Source: Winogradskya consettensis (GTDB lineage Bacteria; Actinomycetota; Actinomycetes; Mycobacteriales; Micromonosporaceae). Taken from it: a DNA stretch of 64,000 nt. The notes under the pieces were generated by a model. That model did not search any database and was not told the origin of the DNA. It was given only the letters and a program-made list of their open reading frames with translations. Below, piece by piece: positions 43,160 to 50,576 of this stretch (the stretch's first letter is position 1; the number at the start of each line of letters is the position of its first letter). The position numbers and the translations under genes were made by a program. The stretch spans positions 124,001 to 188,000 of the forward strand of contig NZ_BOQP01000035.1 of the NCBI RefSeq assembly GCF_018332715.1. The letters run 5' to 3'.

Positions 43160-43924
43160 ATGCGGTTGCTCGACGGCAGGACGGCGATCATCTACGGCGG
43201 CGGGGGCTCGATCGGCGGGGCCATCGCCCGGGCGTACGGGCAGCAGGGCGCGCGGGTCTTCCTCGCCGGCCGCACCCCGGTGACCCTGGAGGCGGTCGCG
43301 GCCGACATCCGCGCGGCCGGCGGCGACGCGCAGACCGCCACGGTCGACGCGCTGGACGAGGAAGCGGTCGAAGCCCACGCCGATGCGGTGGCGGCCACGG
43401 CCGGGCGCATCGATATCTCGGTCAACGTCATCGCCGACAGCGATGTTCAGGGCATCCCGATGGCCGACATGTCCCTCGACGACTACCTCAGCCCGGTGAC
43501 CACGTCTGTCCGGTCGAAGTTCCTCACCGCCCGCGCGGCCGCCCGCCATATGCGCCCGCGCGGCTCGGGGGTCATCCTGACGTTCGGCGGCTCCGGCGAC
43601 TGGGCGGCCGCGCGCCGCTACCGGCTCGGTGGGTTGCAGACCGCGTTCGAGGCGGTCGAGGCGATGCGGCGCCAGCTCGCGAGCGAACTCGGGGCGTACG
43701 GCATCCGCGTCATCACCCTGCAGACCGGCGGCGTCCCGGACTCCATCCCGCAGTCGTTCGAGGGCCGCGCGGCGATCGAGGCCGACCTCGTGGGTCAGAC
43801 GTTGCTGGGTCGCACGGCGACGTTCGAGGACGTCGGCAACGTGGCGGTCTTCGCGGCCTCCGACTGGGCCCGCACGATCACCGGCACGGCCATCAACATC
43901 ACCTGCGGCGCGGTCATCGACTGA
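43160..43924 (+). CDS. SDR-family protein lacking the YxxxK motif
   Basis: 254 aa from ATG 43160 with GAGGAGG upstream. Rossmann start AIIYGGGGSIGGAIARAY, ISVNVIADSD in place of NNAG, and the C-terminal NITCGAVID. The catalytic Ser region is FGGSGDW, but the Tyr (RRYRLGGL) is followed by Gly rather than Lys four residues on. It may bind a dinucleotide without normal oxidoreductase activity, or use another mechanism. Convergent with the nitrilase gene, overlapping 11 bp. Confidence 0.82.
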   Translation: MRLLDGRTAIIYGGGGSIGGAIARAYGQQGARVFLAGRTPVTLEAVAADIRAAGGDAQTATVDALDEEAVEAHADAVAATAGRIDISVNVIADSDVQGIPMADMSLDDYLSPVTTSVRSKFLTARAAARHMRPRGSGVILTFGGSGDWAAARRYRLGGLQTAFEAVEAMRRQLASELGAYGIRVITLQTGGVPDSIPQSFEGRAAIEADLVGQTLLGRTATFEDVGNVAVFAASDWARTITGTAINITCGAVID

Positions 43925-44606
43925 GCGTTCCCACGGCGACGTCGTCCGGGTCGGGGCCGGCGCGGTCGATCAGCTCGCCGGTCGGGGACCAGATGCCGGA
44001 GCGGCCCGCGTTGTCCTCGTAGCCGTCGCCCGTCGGTCCCGCGAAGCTGGCGAAGGCCACCCAGACGCCGTACTGCTTCGAGATGCGCTGGGCGCGTTCC
44101 TCCTGGACCACCGCGTCGGGGGCGAGGTCGAGTACGCCGGCGACGTACGCGTCGATCCCCAGGTCTGCCGTCTGCTCCTGGTGCAGTGGGATGCCGGTGT
44201 CCTTGCACAGGGCGAGCCCCAGCCGCCAGCCATCCACCTCGATCACCGCGGGGCCCGGGCCGGGTGCGAAATGGCCCGGCTCGTGCCCGGCCAGATTCAC
44301 CTTTCGGTACGCGATCCGCGCACCCTCGCCGTCGATCGCCAGCATCGCCAGGTAGCGGTCCTCAACGGGTGCACTTGCCAGCGCGAGAGTGCCTGTCTCG
44401 GCGCATGCCTCGATCAGGGGCGCCAGGCGGGGATCGGCGGGGTCCACCGCGGGGGCGTCCAGCTCGTAGCCGGTCAGCGACAGCTCCGGGAACACCACGA
44501 CCCGTGCCCCGGTCTGCCGCACCGCTGCAGCGTGCTCCCGCGCGTTCGCCTCCACGTCCAGCGCCGAGCACTTCGGTTGTGCGACAGCCAATCTGAGCTC
44601 AGTCAC
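43914..44606 (-). CDS. Carbon-nitrogen hydrolase (nitrilase superfamily)
   Basis: 230 aa from GTG 44606, which overlaps the upstream methyltransferase stop as GTGA. The Glu-Lys-Cys triad is visible: FPELSLTGYE, AYRKVNL and LALCKDTGIP. These enzymes hydrolyse amides or nitriles (omega-amidase, N-carbamoyl amidase and others). Substrate unknown. Coupled to the methyltransferase gene. Confidence 0.86.
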   Translation of the reverse strand: MTELRLAVAQPKCSALDVEANAREHAAAVRQTGARVVVFPELSLTGYELDAPAVDPADPRLAPLIEACAETGTLALASAPVEDRYLAMLAIDGEGARIAYRKVNLAGHEPGHFAPGPGPAVIEVDGWRLGLALCKDTGIPLHQEQTADLGIDAYVAGVLDLAPDAVVQEERAQRISKQYGVWVAFASFAGPTGDGYEDNAGRSGIWSPTGELIDRAGPDPDDVAVGTLSR

Positions 44607-45343
44607 CACCGGGATGCCTGCACCAGGAAGCGGTGGGTCATGGCGGTGAAGTGGCCGTGCGTGCGGATCAGGGCATCCATGCGGCGCAGCGTGCGGTCGT
44701 AGCGCTCGGCGGTGAAGTCGCGGATCTGCCACGGCACCGCGCGCAGCTGATAGACCACCGCGCCGACATCGCGGAACGTCATCGGGAGCCGCTCCTCGCG
44801 GACGTCGGTGACGGTCAGGCCCGCGGCCTCCAGAGCCGTGACCGCCGTGGCAGCCGTCCAGGCCCGGGGATGCGGCGGCGGCGCGCCGAGCTCGGCGTTC
44901 AGGGCGGCCAGGTCGTCGCTGCCCACCTGCTGGCTGAGCACCGTGCCGCCGCGGGTGAGCAGCCGGGCGATGTCGTCGGCGGGCAGCCGGCCGTGGCGGC
45001 TCAGCACCACGTCGAACTCCTCCTCACCGCCCGGCAACTCGGTGACCACCGAGACCCCGAACGGCGTCAGCCGGTCACGGGCAACGGCGACGTTGGGCCC
45101 CCAGCCCTCCACCGCGACGGTGTGCGGCGGCAGCGGCGCCAGCTCAGCGAGCAACTCCCCGCCGCCGGTGTCAAGATCGAGCATGCTCGTGGCCCGGCGC
45201 AGCAACGGCCGCGCCAGCCCGGGAAACGACCAGGACGGATCAGGCCCCACTGCCCGGCCATCCCGCCAGGCAAATTCCCAACCCGTCATGGGTACGCCCA
45301 CCGCGTCACGAACAAGCTGGTCATACTGCGGTCCGGAACCCAT
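44603..45343 (-). CDS. Class I SAM-dependent methyltransferase
   Basis: About 246 aa from ATG 45343 (an alternative start lies at 45364). SAM-binding motif I SMLDLDTGGGELLAEL, motif II region VAVEGWGPNVAVARDRL, and a post-motif LLTRGGTVLSQQVG. C-terminal block YQLRAVPWQIRDFTAERY is typical of a small family of actinomycete methyltransferases. Substrate unknown. First gene of a two-gene operon with the C-N hydrolase. Confidence 0.85.
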   Translation of the reverse strand: MGSGPQYDQLVRDAVGVPMTGWEFAWRDGRAVGPDPSWSFPGLARPLLRRATSMLDLDTGGGELLAELAPLPPHTVAVEGWGPNVAVARDRLTPFGVSVVTELPGGEEEFDVVLSRHGRLPADDIARLLTRGGTVLSQQVGSDDLAALNAELGAPPPHPRAWTAATAVTALEAAGLTVTDVREERLPMTFRDVGAVVYQLRAVPWQIRDFTAERYDRTLRRMDALIRTHGHFTAMTHRFLVQASRW

Positions 45344-45595
45344 GAGCCGACCGTAGCCGGGCATCCCGGACCACAGCCCTCCCGTTGCACGACGGTTACC
45401 ATCCGGTGATGGTGCTGCAGCTCAACGGCCGATTTGAGACGTCGCGGCCGCTCTCCCGACCGCTTGGCGTTCGCTGACGTTCACCAACGGCGGGGTCCTG
45501 GCCTTCCCCTCTCGGCTCTGACGCTCGCCGCAGTCCCGCGAAAAGTTTTCTGAACTTCACTGCATTGTGGAGGGAGGCTCGCGCGTGTCGACGGT

Positions 45596-46534
45596 ATGAA
45601 GAAAACCTTGCTGGTCCTGGCCACGAGCCTCACCGCCCTCGCCATCCCCGCCGCCGCAGCGGCTGCCTCGTCCTCGGCCCCCGCCCCGTCCACTTCCAGC
45701 CCGGCGTCGCCCTCCGGCCGCGTGGCTGTCCAGCCGGCATCGTCGCCCGGCCGCGTGGCTGTCCAGCCGGCATCGTCGCCCGCCGTTCGCGGGACCGTTC
45801 AGCCGGTGACGCGGGTGGCCGCGCTGGACCCCGAACCGATCAGCATGAAACTCACCGACGTGGTGCTGGCCGGCGACCCACGCCGGCCGTCGGCGGTCAC
45901 GAAGGTCACGGTGACCAATGACAGCACCCAGGCGGAGCGGGCCGGCTTCACCCTCAGCCTGGTGCCCAACCTGACGCTCGGGTCGTCCACCGACTGCGCG
46001 CCGACCGGCGACACCGGCCACAAATGGACGTGCGGCGGCTGGGACCTGGCACCCGGCAAGTCGGTCACGGTCGGCGTACCGATCGTGGCCGCCCAGCCGG
46101 AAGCAGTCTTCGGCATCAAGATCTACGCCGGCACCGTCCAGGGCATCACCCCGGACGGCAGGACCGGCCTCCCGCAGGATTTCGCAGCCACCTACCCGGC
46201 CAAGACAACCCTCAAGCTCACCGTGGTACGCGACCCGCTCGACCCGCAGTCCGTCCAGGTCAAGGCCACCAACGCAGGCAGCATCCCCCTCGACGCCTAC
46301 TCCCTCATCGTCCTGACCCCGACCGGCGTCAAGGTCACCAGCACAGCCTGCAAGCCCTCAGACGACGGCCAGTGGTGCGAGGTCTACCGCAACACCGGCC
46401 TCGCCCAGGGAGCCACGGACAGCTTCCAACTCCACCTCTCCGTCCCGACCGGCCCGCGCGACGTCAAGTTCTACCTCGCCCCGACCGCCCGCTACACCAA
46501 CACCGACACGACCGCCCTGGTCAGCGTGGGCTGA
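45596..46534 (+). CDS. Secreted beta-rich protein with Ser/Pro linker
   Basis: 312 aa. Signal peptide (KKTLLVLATSLTALAIPAAAAAA), then a Ser/Ala/Pro linker holding two perfect copies of GRVAVQPASSP. Two beta-sandwich domains follow (ISMKLTDVVLAGDPRRPSAV..., KLTVVRDPLDPQSVQVKATN...), each with a Cys pair (DCAPTGDTGHKWTCGG; CKPSDDGQWCEV). Looks like an Ig-like cell-surface protein. No enzyme motif. Terminated by the hairpin at 46558-46605. Confidence 0.75.
   Translation: MKKTLLVLATSLTALAIPAAAAAASSSAPAPSTSSPASPSGRVAVQPASSPGRVAVQPASSPAVRGTVQPVTRVAALDPEPISMKLTDVVLAGDPRRPSAVTKVTVTNDSTQAERAGFTLSLVPNLTLGSSTDCAPTGDTGHKWTCGGWDLAPGKSVTVGVPIVAAQPEAVFGIKIYAGTVQGITPDGRTGLPQDFAATYPAKTTLKLTVVRDPLDPQSVQVKATNAGSIPLDAYSLIVLTPTGVKVTSTACKPSDDGQWCEVYRNTGLAQGATDSFQLHLSVPTGPRDVKFYLAPTARYTNTDTTALVSVG
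45716..45781 (+). repeat. Perfect 33-bp tandem repeat (2 copies)
   Basis: Two identical 33-bp units (45716-45748, 45749-45781) encode the doubled GRVAVQPASSP linker of the secreted protein. Identity at every base implies recent duplication. Confidence 0.92.
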
Positions 46535-46557
46535 CCTCCCCTCATCCGAGAGAGACC

Positions 46558-46605
46558 GCCGCTGCTCGGCGCGCGTTTGCGGTGGGACGCCCACCGAGCA
46601 GCGGC
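46558..46605 (+). terminator. Terminator hairpin
   Basis: A 12-bp stem (GCCGCTGCTCGG with its complement) encloses a 24-base loop and is followed by TTTCG. It lies 24 bases after the secreted-protein stop. Confidence 0.7.
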
Positions 46606-46680
46606 TTTCGGGCCTGGGGCTTTCGGTCCCGGGCTTTCGGTCTTGGGCTTCCGGGCTTCGGGTCTGGGGTTTCGGCCGAC
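46603..46680. repeat. Degenerate GGGCTTTCGG-type short repeats
   Basis: About five imperfect copies of a 14-16-bp motif (ggctttcgg, cctggggctttcgg, tcccgggctttcgg, tcttgggcttccgg, ggtttcgg) follow the terminator. Non-coding on either strand as far as I can judge. Confidence 0.6.
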
Positions 46681-46736
46681 GGCTCCCGACGTGAGGGCTC
46701 TCGACCTGGGCTACCCGGCCAGGGTCGGGGCCTGGG

Positions 46737-47801
46737 TCAGGTGCAGAGGCCGGCGAGGATTTCGGCGATGGCTTCTGGTTTGTGGCGGAGGGTGGCTCGG
46801 CCGACGGTGAGTTCGGTGCGGAGGGTGGCGGGGTCGCCGGTGGCTACGGCGCTGGGCCAGACCCAGAGGCCTGTTTCTTCGGCGAGGCGTCGGGAGTTGG
46901 CGCGGAAGGTTTCCGGCGAGGTGGCGAAGAGCAGGTGCATCATCGGTGACTGTGGTGGGTCGGGGACCACGCGGACCTCGGGCAGTGGCCGGAGGGCGTC
47001 GGCGATCGCCTGGGCGTGCTGCATCCGGAGGGGCATCTCCTCCAGGGTCGCGTCGAGCTGGCTGAGGGCTGAGGACGCTGCGGGCCACAGGCCGTAGAGG
47101 GTGCCGCCGAGGCGGGAGCGCCATTCGCGGATTTCGGCGATGTCCTGCTCGGAGCCGGCCACGCAGCAACCGGGAAGTGCTCCCACTCCCTTGTAGAACG
47201 AGACGTAGACCGTGTCGAACAGCGCGGCGATCTCGGCGTGGGTCCGGCCGTAGCCGGCGCTGGCCTCCCAGAGTCGTGCCCCGTCGAGGTGGGTGGCGGC
47301 GCCGCGCTCGCGGGCCCAGGTTGTTTGGGCCACCAGGTCCTCCCAGGCGGGCATCTGGCCGCCGATGTCACGCTGGGGGAGCTCGATGACGAGAGCGGCG
47401 ATCGACTCGGACACCTTTTCCAGGTCGCTGAGCTCGAGGAGCCGGTCGAAGTCGCCGGTGGCCCGTCCGACCAGCTGGTGCAGGCGCTGGTAGGCCTGCA
47501 GTTCGTGCCGTTCGACGTGGCAGTAGGGGTGCCAGACCACCGTGCGGGTGTTGCGCCGGTCGGCGTGGACGCGAAGTGCTGCGGGCTGGGCCATCGTGCC
47601 GCTGGGCAGGAACACGGCGGCCGGTTTGCCGAGCAGCTCGGCGATGCGGGCCTCGAGCTGGGCGACGACGCCGCCGTCGCCGTAGACGTCCGCTTCCACC
47701 TCGGGGTCGATGGAGTCGAGCAGCTCCCGAGGGCGGCCCAGCCCATTGCCGAGAAGGGTGTCGGTGCAAGCGGCCCGCCGGGCCCGAATTTCCTCATCCA
47801 C
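46737..47801 (-). CDS. Threonine-aldolase-like PLP enzyme (beta-eliminating lyase family)
   Basis: About 354 aa from GTG 47801; an upstream extension to 47861 is possible but unlike the family. Fold-type I PLP enzyme: VYGDGGVVAQLEARIAELLG, FLPSGTMAQPAAL, THLDGARLWEAS (PLP Asp), and the Schiff-base Lys in VSFYKGVGALPG near residue 200. Low-specificity threonine aldolases split L-threonine or allo-threonine into glycine and acetaldehyde. The substrate is not certain: HPYCHVERHELQAYQ differs from the classic family. Confidence 0.85.
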   Translation of the reverse strand: MDEEIRARRAACTDTLLGNGLGRPRELLDSIDPEVEADVYGDGGVVAQLEARIAELLGKPAAVFLPSGTMAQPAALRVHADRRNTRTVVWHPYCHVERHELQAYQRLHQLVGRATGDFDRLLELSDLEKVSESIAALVIELPQRDIGGQMPAWEDLVAQTTWARERGAATHLDGARLWEASAGYGRTHAEIAALFDTVYVSFYKGVGALPGCCVAGSEQDIAEIREWRSRLGGTLYGLWPAASSALSQLDATLEEMPLRMQHAQAIADALRPLPEVRVVPDPPQSPMMHLLFATSPETFRANSRRLAEETGLWVWPSAVATGDPATLRTELTVGRATLRHKPEAIAEILAGLCT

Positions 47802-48223
47802 GGCGCCCAGTCTGTCTGTCCTGCCGTCATCTGTCAGTCCTCTGCCTCGTCCAGTCACCAAATCAGGCCGCCCAAATCGGGGATTCCCAGTGGGGTCGCC
47901 CAGTGGGGCCGTCCAGAGGGTTCGCCCAGAGACAGACGCCCGGAGCGGGTCGCCCGGAGAGGCCGCCCAGACGTGGCCGCCCAGACGTGGCCGCCCAGAC
48001 GTGGCCGCCCAGACGTGGCCGCCCAGACGTGGCCGCCCAGACGTGGCCGCCCAGACGCTGCTCAGACGTGGCTGCTCAGACGTGGCTGCTCAGACGTGGC
48101 TGCCCAGAGGTGCCTGCTCAGAGGGGTCGCCCAAGCGAGGGCTGCCCAGGGAAAGGCCGGTCAGGGAGCGGGCGGTCAGAGAGGGGCCGGTCAGGGAGCG
48201 GCGGTCAGGGAGGGGGCGGGTGG
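47802..48223. other. Intergenic region dominated by a minisatellite
   Basis: About 420 bases between two minus-strand genes, filled mainly by 14-bp repeats and their decayed relatives (core 47971-48054). The last 90 bases contain short (g)gtcaggga(g)-type repeats near 48158-48215. No gene is seen. Confidence 0.75.
47958..48135. repeat. 14-bp minisatellite, unit ACGTGGCCGCCCAG
   Basis: Six perfect units run from 47971 to 48054. An 11-bp shortened unit, three ACGTGGCTGCYCAG units and two more diverged 14-bp copies follow to 48135, with a 13-bp partial copy before. Perfect copies in the centre and decay at both edges indicate slippage expansion. There is no spacer-repeat structure, so it is not CRISPR. 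Confidence 0.93.
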
Positions 48224-49291
48224 TCAGTGGCGGACGGGCATGAGGATTGAGTAGGTCGTGGGGGTTCGGACGGCGAGGGGTTTGATGGGGCCGTCGAGCT
48301 CGAGGGTTAGTTGGCCTGGGCCGGTGGCGGCGAGGGCTTGGAGGAGGAATTCGCGGTTCACGGCGATGTGGGTGGGGGAGTCCTCGGACCAGTCGGATTC
48401 GTCGGCGGTGCGCAGGAGGGTGCCGGTGGGGTCGAGGGTGAGGATGGCTAGCTCGTAGGGGGTGCCTTGCAGGTCGCGGTGGATCGGGGTGGCTGCGTGG
48501 ACCGCGGCGCGGAGGGTGGGGGCGTCGGCCTGGATGCTGCGGGCGTCGGCGGAGGGGGCGGCGGAGGTCAGGGCGCGGTGGTCGGGGAAGTCGACGTCCA
48601 GGGGGCTGGTGTCGAGGCGGCCGGACGGGGTCTGGGCGCTGATGGTGGCGGGTGTGAGGTCGAGGGTCACGATGCCGGGGCTGAGCAGGGGGCGGAGGGC
48701 GTCGATGAAGGGGAGCGGGGCGACGAGCCGGGTGGGTGGGCCGGTGATTGTGGCGGCGGATTCGGCGACGGCCAGGCGGTAGCGGTCGGTGGCGACCAGG
48801 GTGAGGGAATCGGGGCGGGTTTCGAGGAGGACGCCGTTGATCATGGGGAGGTCGGGGTCGATCGAGGCGGCGAAGCGGACGGCGTCCAGCGCGGCGGACA
48901 GGGCGTCGGCGGGGAGGCTGATGCTGGTCATGGTGATCTCCAGGGAGTTGAGGCCGGGGGCGAGCAGGTGGCGCAGGCGGGTCAGCTCGTGGCGGGCGTC
49001 GGTGAGGCCGTCCTCCAGCCGCTGCTGGTAGTCGTCCAGGAGGGCGCGGACGGCGGGTGGGTCGGGGAGGTGGGCGACCGCGCGGGCTATCTCGGCGACC
49101 GGCATGCCGACCCGGCGCAGACCCGCGATCAGGCGGGCAGCGAGGAGCTGTGACTCGCTGTAGCGGCGGTAGCCGGTTGCCGGGTCGACCTCGGCGGGCA
49201 CGAGCACCCCTGCGCTGTCGTAGAACCGCAGGGCACTCACGGCCAGACCGCTTGCCCTGGCCACCTCGCCGATACCTCTCATCGCTGCCAC
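48224..49291 (-). CDS. MerR regulator fused to DNA sliding-clamp (DnaN) domains 2 and 3
   Basis: 355 aa from GTG 49291 (or ATG 49282). Residues about 5-110 are a MerR winged helix plus dimer helix: RGIGEVARASGLAVSALRFYD, TGYRRYSESQL, LLDDYQQRLEDGLTDARHEL. From about residue 125 the sequence is that of DNA polymerase III beta: LPMINGVLLET and LTLVATDRYRLAVAES (domain 2), then AVNREFLLQALAA and IKPLAVRT..YSILMPVR at the very end (domain 3). Clamp domain 1 is missing. A MerR-type promoter lies just upstream, so it probably autoregulates. Function of the clamp part is unknown; peptide binding is a possibility. Confidence 0.85.
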   Translation of the reverse strand: MAAMRGIGEVARASGLAVSALRFYDSAGVLVPAEVDPATGYRRYSESQLLAARLIAGLRRVGMPVAEIARAVAHLPDPPAVRALLDDYQQRLEDGLTDARHELTRLRHLLAPGLNSLEITMTSISLPADALSAALDAVRFAASIDPDLPMINGVLLETRPDSLTLVATDRYRLAVAESAATITGPPTRLVAPLPFIDALRPLLSPGIVTLDLTPATISAQTPSGRLDTSPLDVDFPDHRALTSAAPSADARSIQADAPTLRAAVHAATPIHRDLQGTPYELAILTLDPTGTLLRTADESDWSEDSPTHIAVNREFLLQALAATGPGQLTLELDGPIKPLAVRTPTTYSILMPVRH

Positions 49292-49298
49292 GATGAAG

Positions 49299-49329
49299 AG
49301 CCTGGTGTCTCCACCAGGTGGAGAGTCAA
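49299..49329 (-). promoter_or_regulatory. MerR-type promoter/operator with 19-bp spacer
   Basis: On the minus strand TTGACT (49329-49324) and CAGGCT (49304-49299) are 19 bp apart, the long spacing typical of MerR-controlled promoters. The perfect palindrome TCTCCACC-A-GGTGGAGA (49308-49324) lies between them. The GTG at 49291 is 7 bases past the -10, so the transcript may be leaderless. Confidence 0.75.
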
Positions 49330-49340
49330 GGGGGACGCGC

Positions 49341-49859
49341 GTGGCGCATGACGTGGTGCTGGTGAACGGGCTGCCCGGCTCGGGCAAGAGCACCCTCGCT
49401 CCTCGCCTCGCCGCCGCGCTCGGTGCCGCGTGCCTGGTCAAGGATCGGATCAAGGAGTCGCTGGCGGAGGCCGTGGTGACCGAGGTGCCGGGGCTGGGCG
49501 CGGTGGCCATGGAGACCGTCTGGGCGCTCGCCGCCGCGGTGCCGGGCATGGTCGTGGTCGACTCGTGGTGGTTCAAGCCGCGCGATCTGGAGCACGCACA
49601 GCGGGGCATTGCCCGCTCGGGCGCGGCGGCCACGGTGGAGCTCTGGTGCGACGTCCCGGCCGAGACCGCCCGGTCCCGCTTCATCGCCCGCAAAAGGCCA
49701 TCTGTGTACGCGGATGCCGAGCGCCTCGCCACCGACTGGGCCACCTGGGCAGCGGTCGCCGAACCGCTGGCGATCGGCCCGGTGGTCCGCGTCGACACCT
49801 CCCGGCCGGTGGACATGCCGAAGCTGGTGACCGCCGTCCGGGCAGCGTTGTGGACCTGA
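49341..49859 (+). CDS. P-loop kinase-like ATPase
   Basis: 172 aa from GTG 49341, with AAGGGGG 6 bases upstream. Walker A GLPGSGKST lies near the N-terminus; DSWWFKP and the lid-like Arg (ARSRFIARKR) follow, as in small AAA-type zeta-toxin/chloramphenicol-phosphotransferase-like kinases. Substrate unknown. It is divergent from the MerR-clamp gene, and its ribosome-binding site abuts the MerR palindrome, so it may be the second target of that regulator. Confidence 0.8.
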   Translation: MAHDVVLVNGLPGSGKSTLAPRLAAALGAACLVKDRIKESLAEAVVTEVPGLGAVAMETVWALAAAVPGMVVVDSWWFKPRDLEHAQRGIARSGAAATVELWCDVPAETARSRFIARKRPSVYADAERLATDWATWAAVAEPLAIGPVVRVDTSRPVDMPKLVTAVRAALWT

Positions 49860-49913
49860 CCCGAATCCGTCAGCTTTCGAGAAGCGCGAGAAGCGCAGAT
49901 TTTCCCAGACGGT

Positions 49914-50507
49914 TCAGAGGACGAGCCCGATGCCGAGCGCGGCCATCACGACCGCGATGACGCCGTCGAGGATCCGCCAGGCGCTCGGCTTTTCGAGTAC
50001 CGGCGCCAGCCGGCGCGCGCCGATGCCGAGTGTTCCGAACCAGAGGAGGCTGGCCGTCGAGGCGCCCGCGCCGAAGAGCCAGCGGTGTGGGTGCTGCTGG
50101 GCGACCGAGCCGAGGAGCAGCACGGTGTCCAGGTAGACGTGCGGGTTCAGGTAGGTCAGGGCCAGACAGGTCAGCACGGTTGTCCGCAGGGTGGCGGGGG
50201 CGCGGCCGGTCACCACGAGGGACGAGGACGTCAGCGCTCGTTTTGCGGCGAGTACGGCGTACGAGATGAGGAAGACGGCCCCGGCCCACCGGATGACGGT
50301 GACCGTCACCGGATGCGCGGCCACCAGGGCTCCCAGGCCTGCGATCCCGGCCATGATCAGCAGGAGGTCGGAGAGTGCGCAGATCGCGACGACCGGGAGG
50401 ACGTGTTCGCGGCGCAGTCCCTGGCGGAGCACGAAAGCGTTCTGGGCGCCGATGGCGACGATGAGGACAAGGGCCGCGGCGAAGCCGGCGAGCGTGGAGG
50501 CGAGCAC
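49914..50507 (-). CDS. LysE/ArgO-type amino-acid exporter
   Basis: 197 aa with six membrane helices. IGAQNAFVLRQGLRREHVLPVVAICALSD region (landmarks IGAQNAFVLRQG and ALSDLLL) and TYLNPHVYLDTVLLLG are diagnostic of LysE/ArgO. It exports lysine or arginine. GTG 50507 has no Shine-Dalgarno but TACCGT stands 7 bases upstream, fitting a leaderless, activator-dependent promoter. Divergent from its likely activator at 50577. Confidence 0.92.
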   Translation of the reverse strand: MLASTLAGFAAALVLIVAIGAQNAFVLRQGLRREHVLPVVAICALSDLLLIMAGIAGLGALVAAHPVTVTVIRWAGAVFLISYAVLAAKRALTSSSLVVTGRAPATLRTTVLTCLALTYLNPHVYLDTVLLLGSVAQQHPHRWLFGAGASTASLLWFGTLGIGARRLAPVLEKPSAWRILDGVIAVVMAALGIGLVL

Positions 50508-50576
50508 GTGCTCGACGGTAGGAGGAAGATCTTCTGTACTCCAGCTAAAGATTCTTCAGGGACATTAGGAAGACTT
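50508..50576. promoter_or_regulatory. lysE/lysG-type divergent promoter
   Basis: 69 bases between the exporter and its LysR regulator. It holds the palindrome GAAGATCTTC (50525-50534), a -10 (TACCGT) for lysE with no -35, and AT-rich sequence suitable for LysR binding. Confidence 0.55.

Noticed and set aside
47941..48135. CRISPR array
   Set aside because: The 14-bp units are contiguous with no unique spacers and no cas genes nearby.
47576..48254. Plus-strand open frames translating the minisatellite
   Set aside because: They encode only periodic Trp/Pro/Arg repeats, arise in all three frames, and lack start signals.
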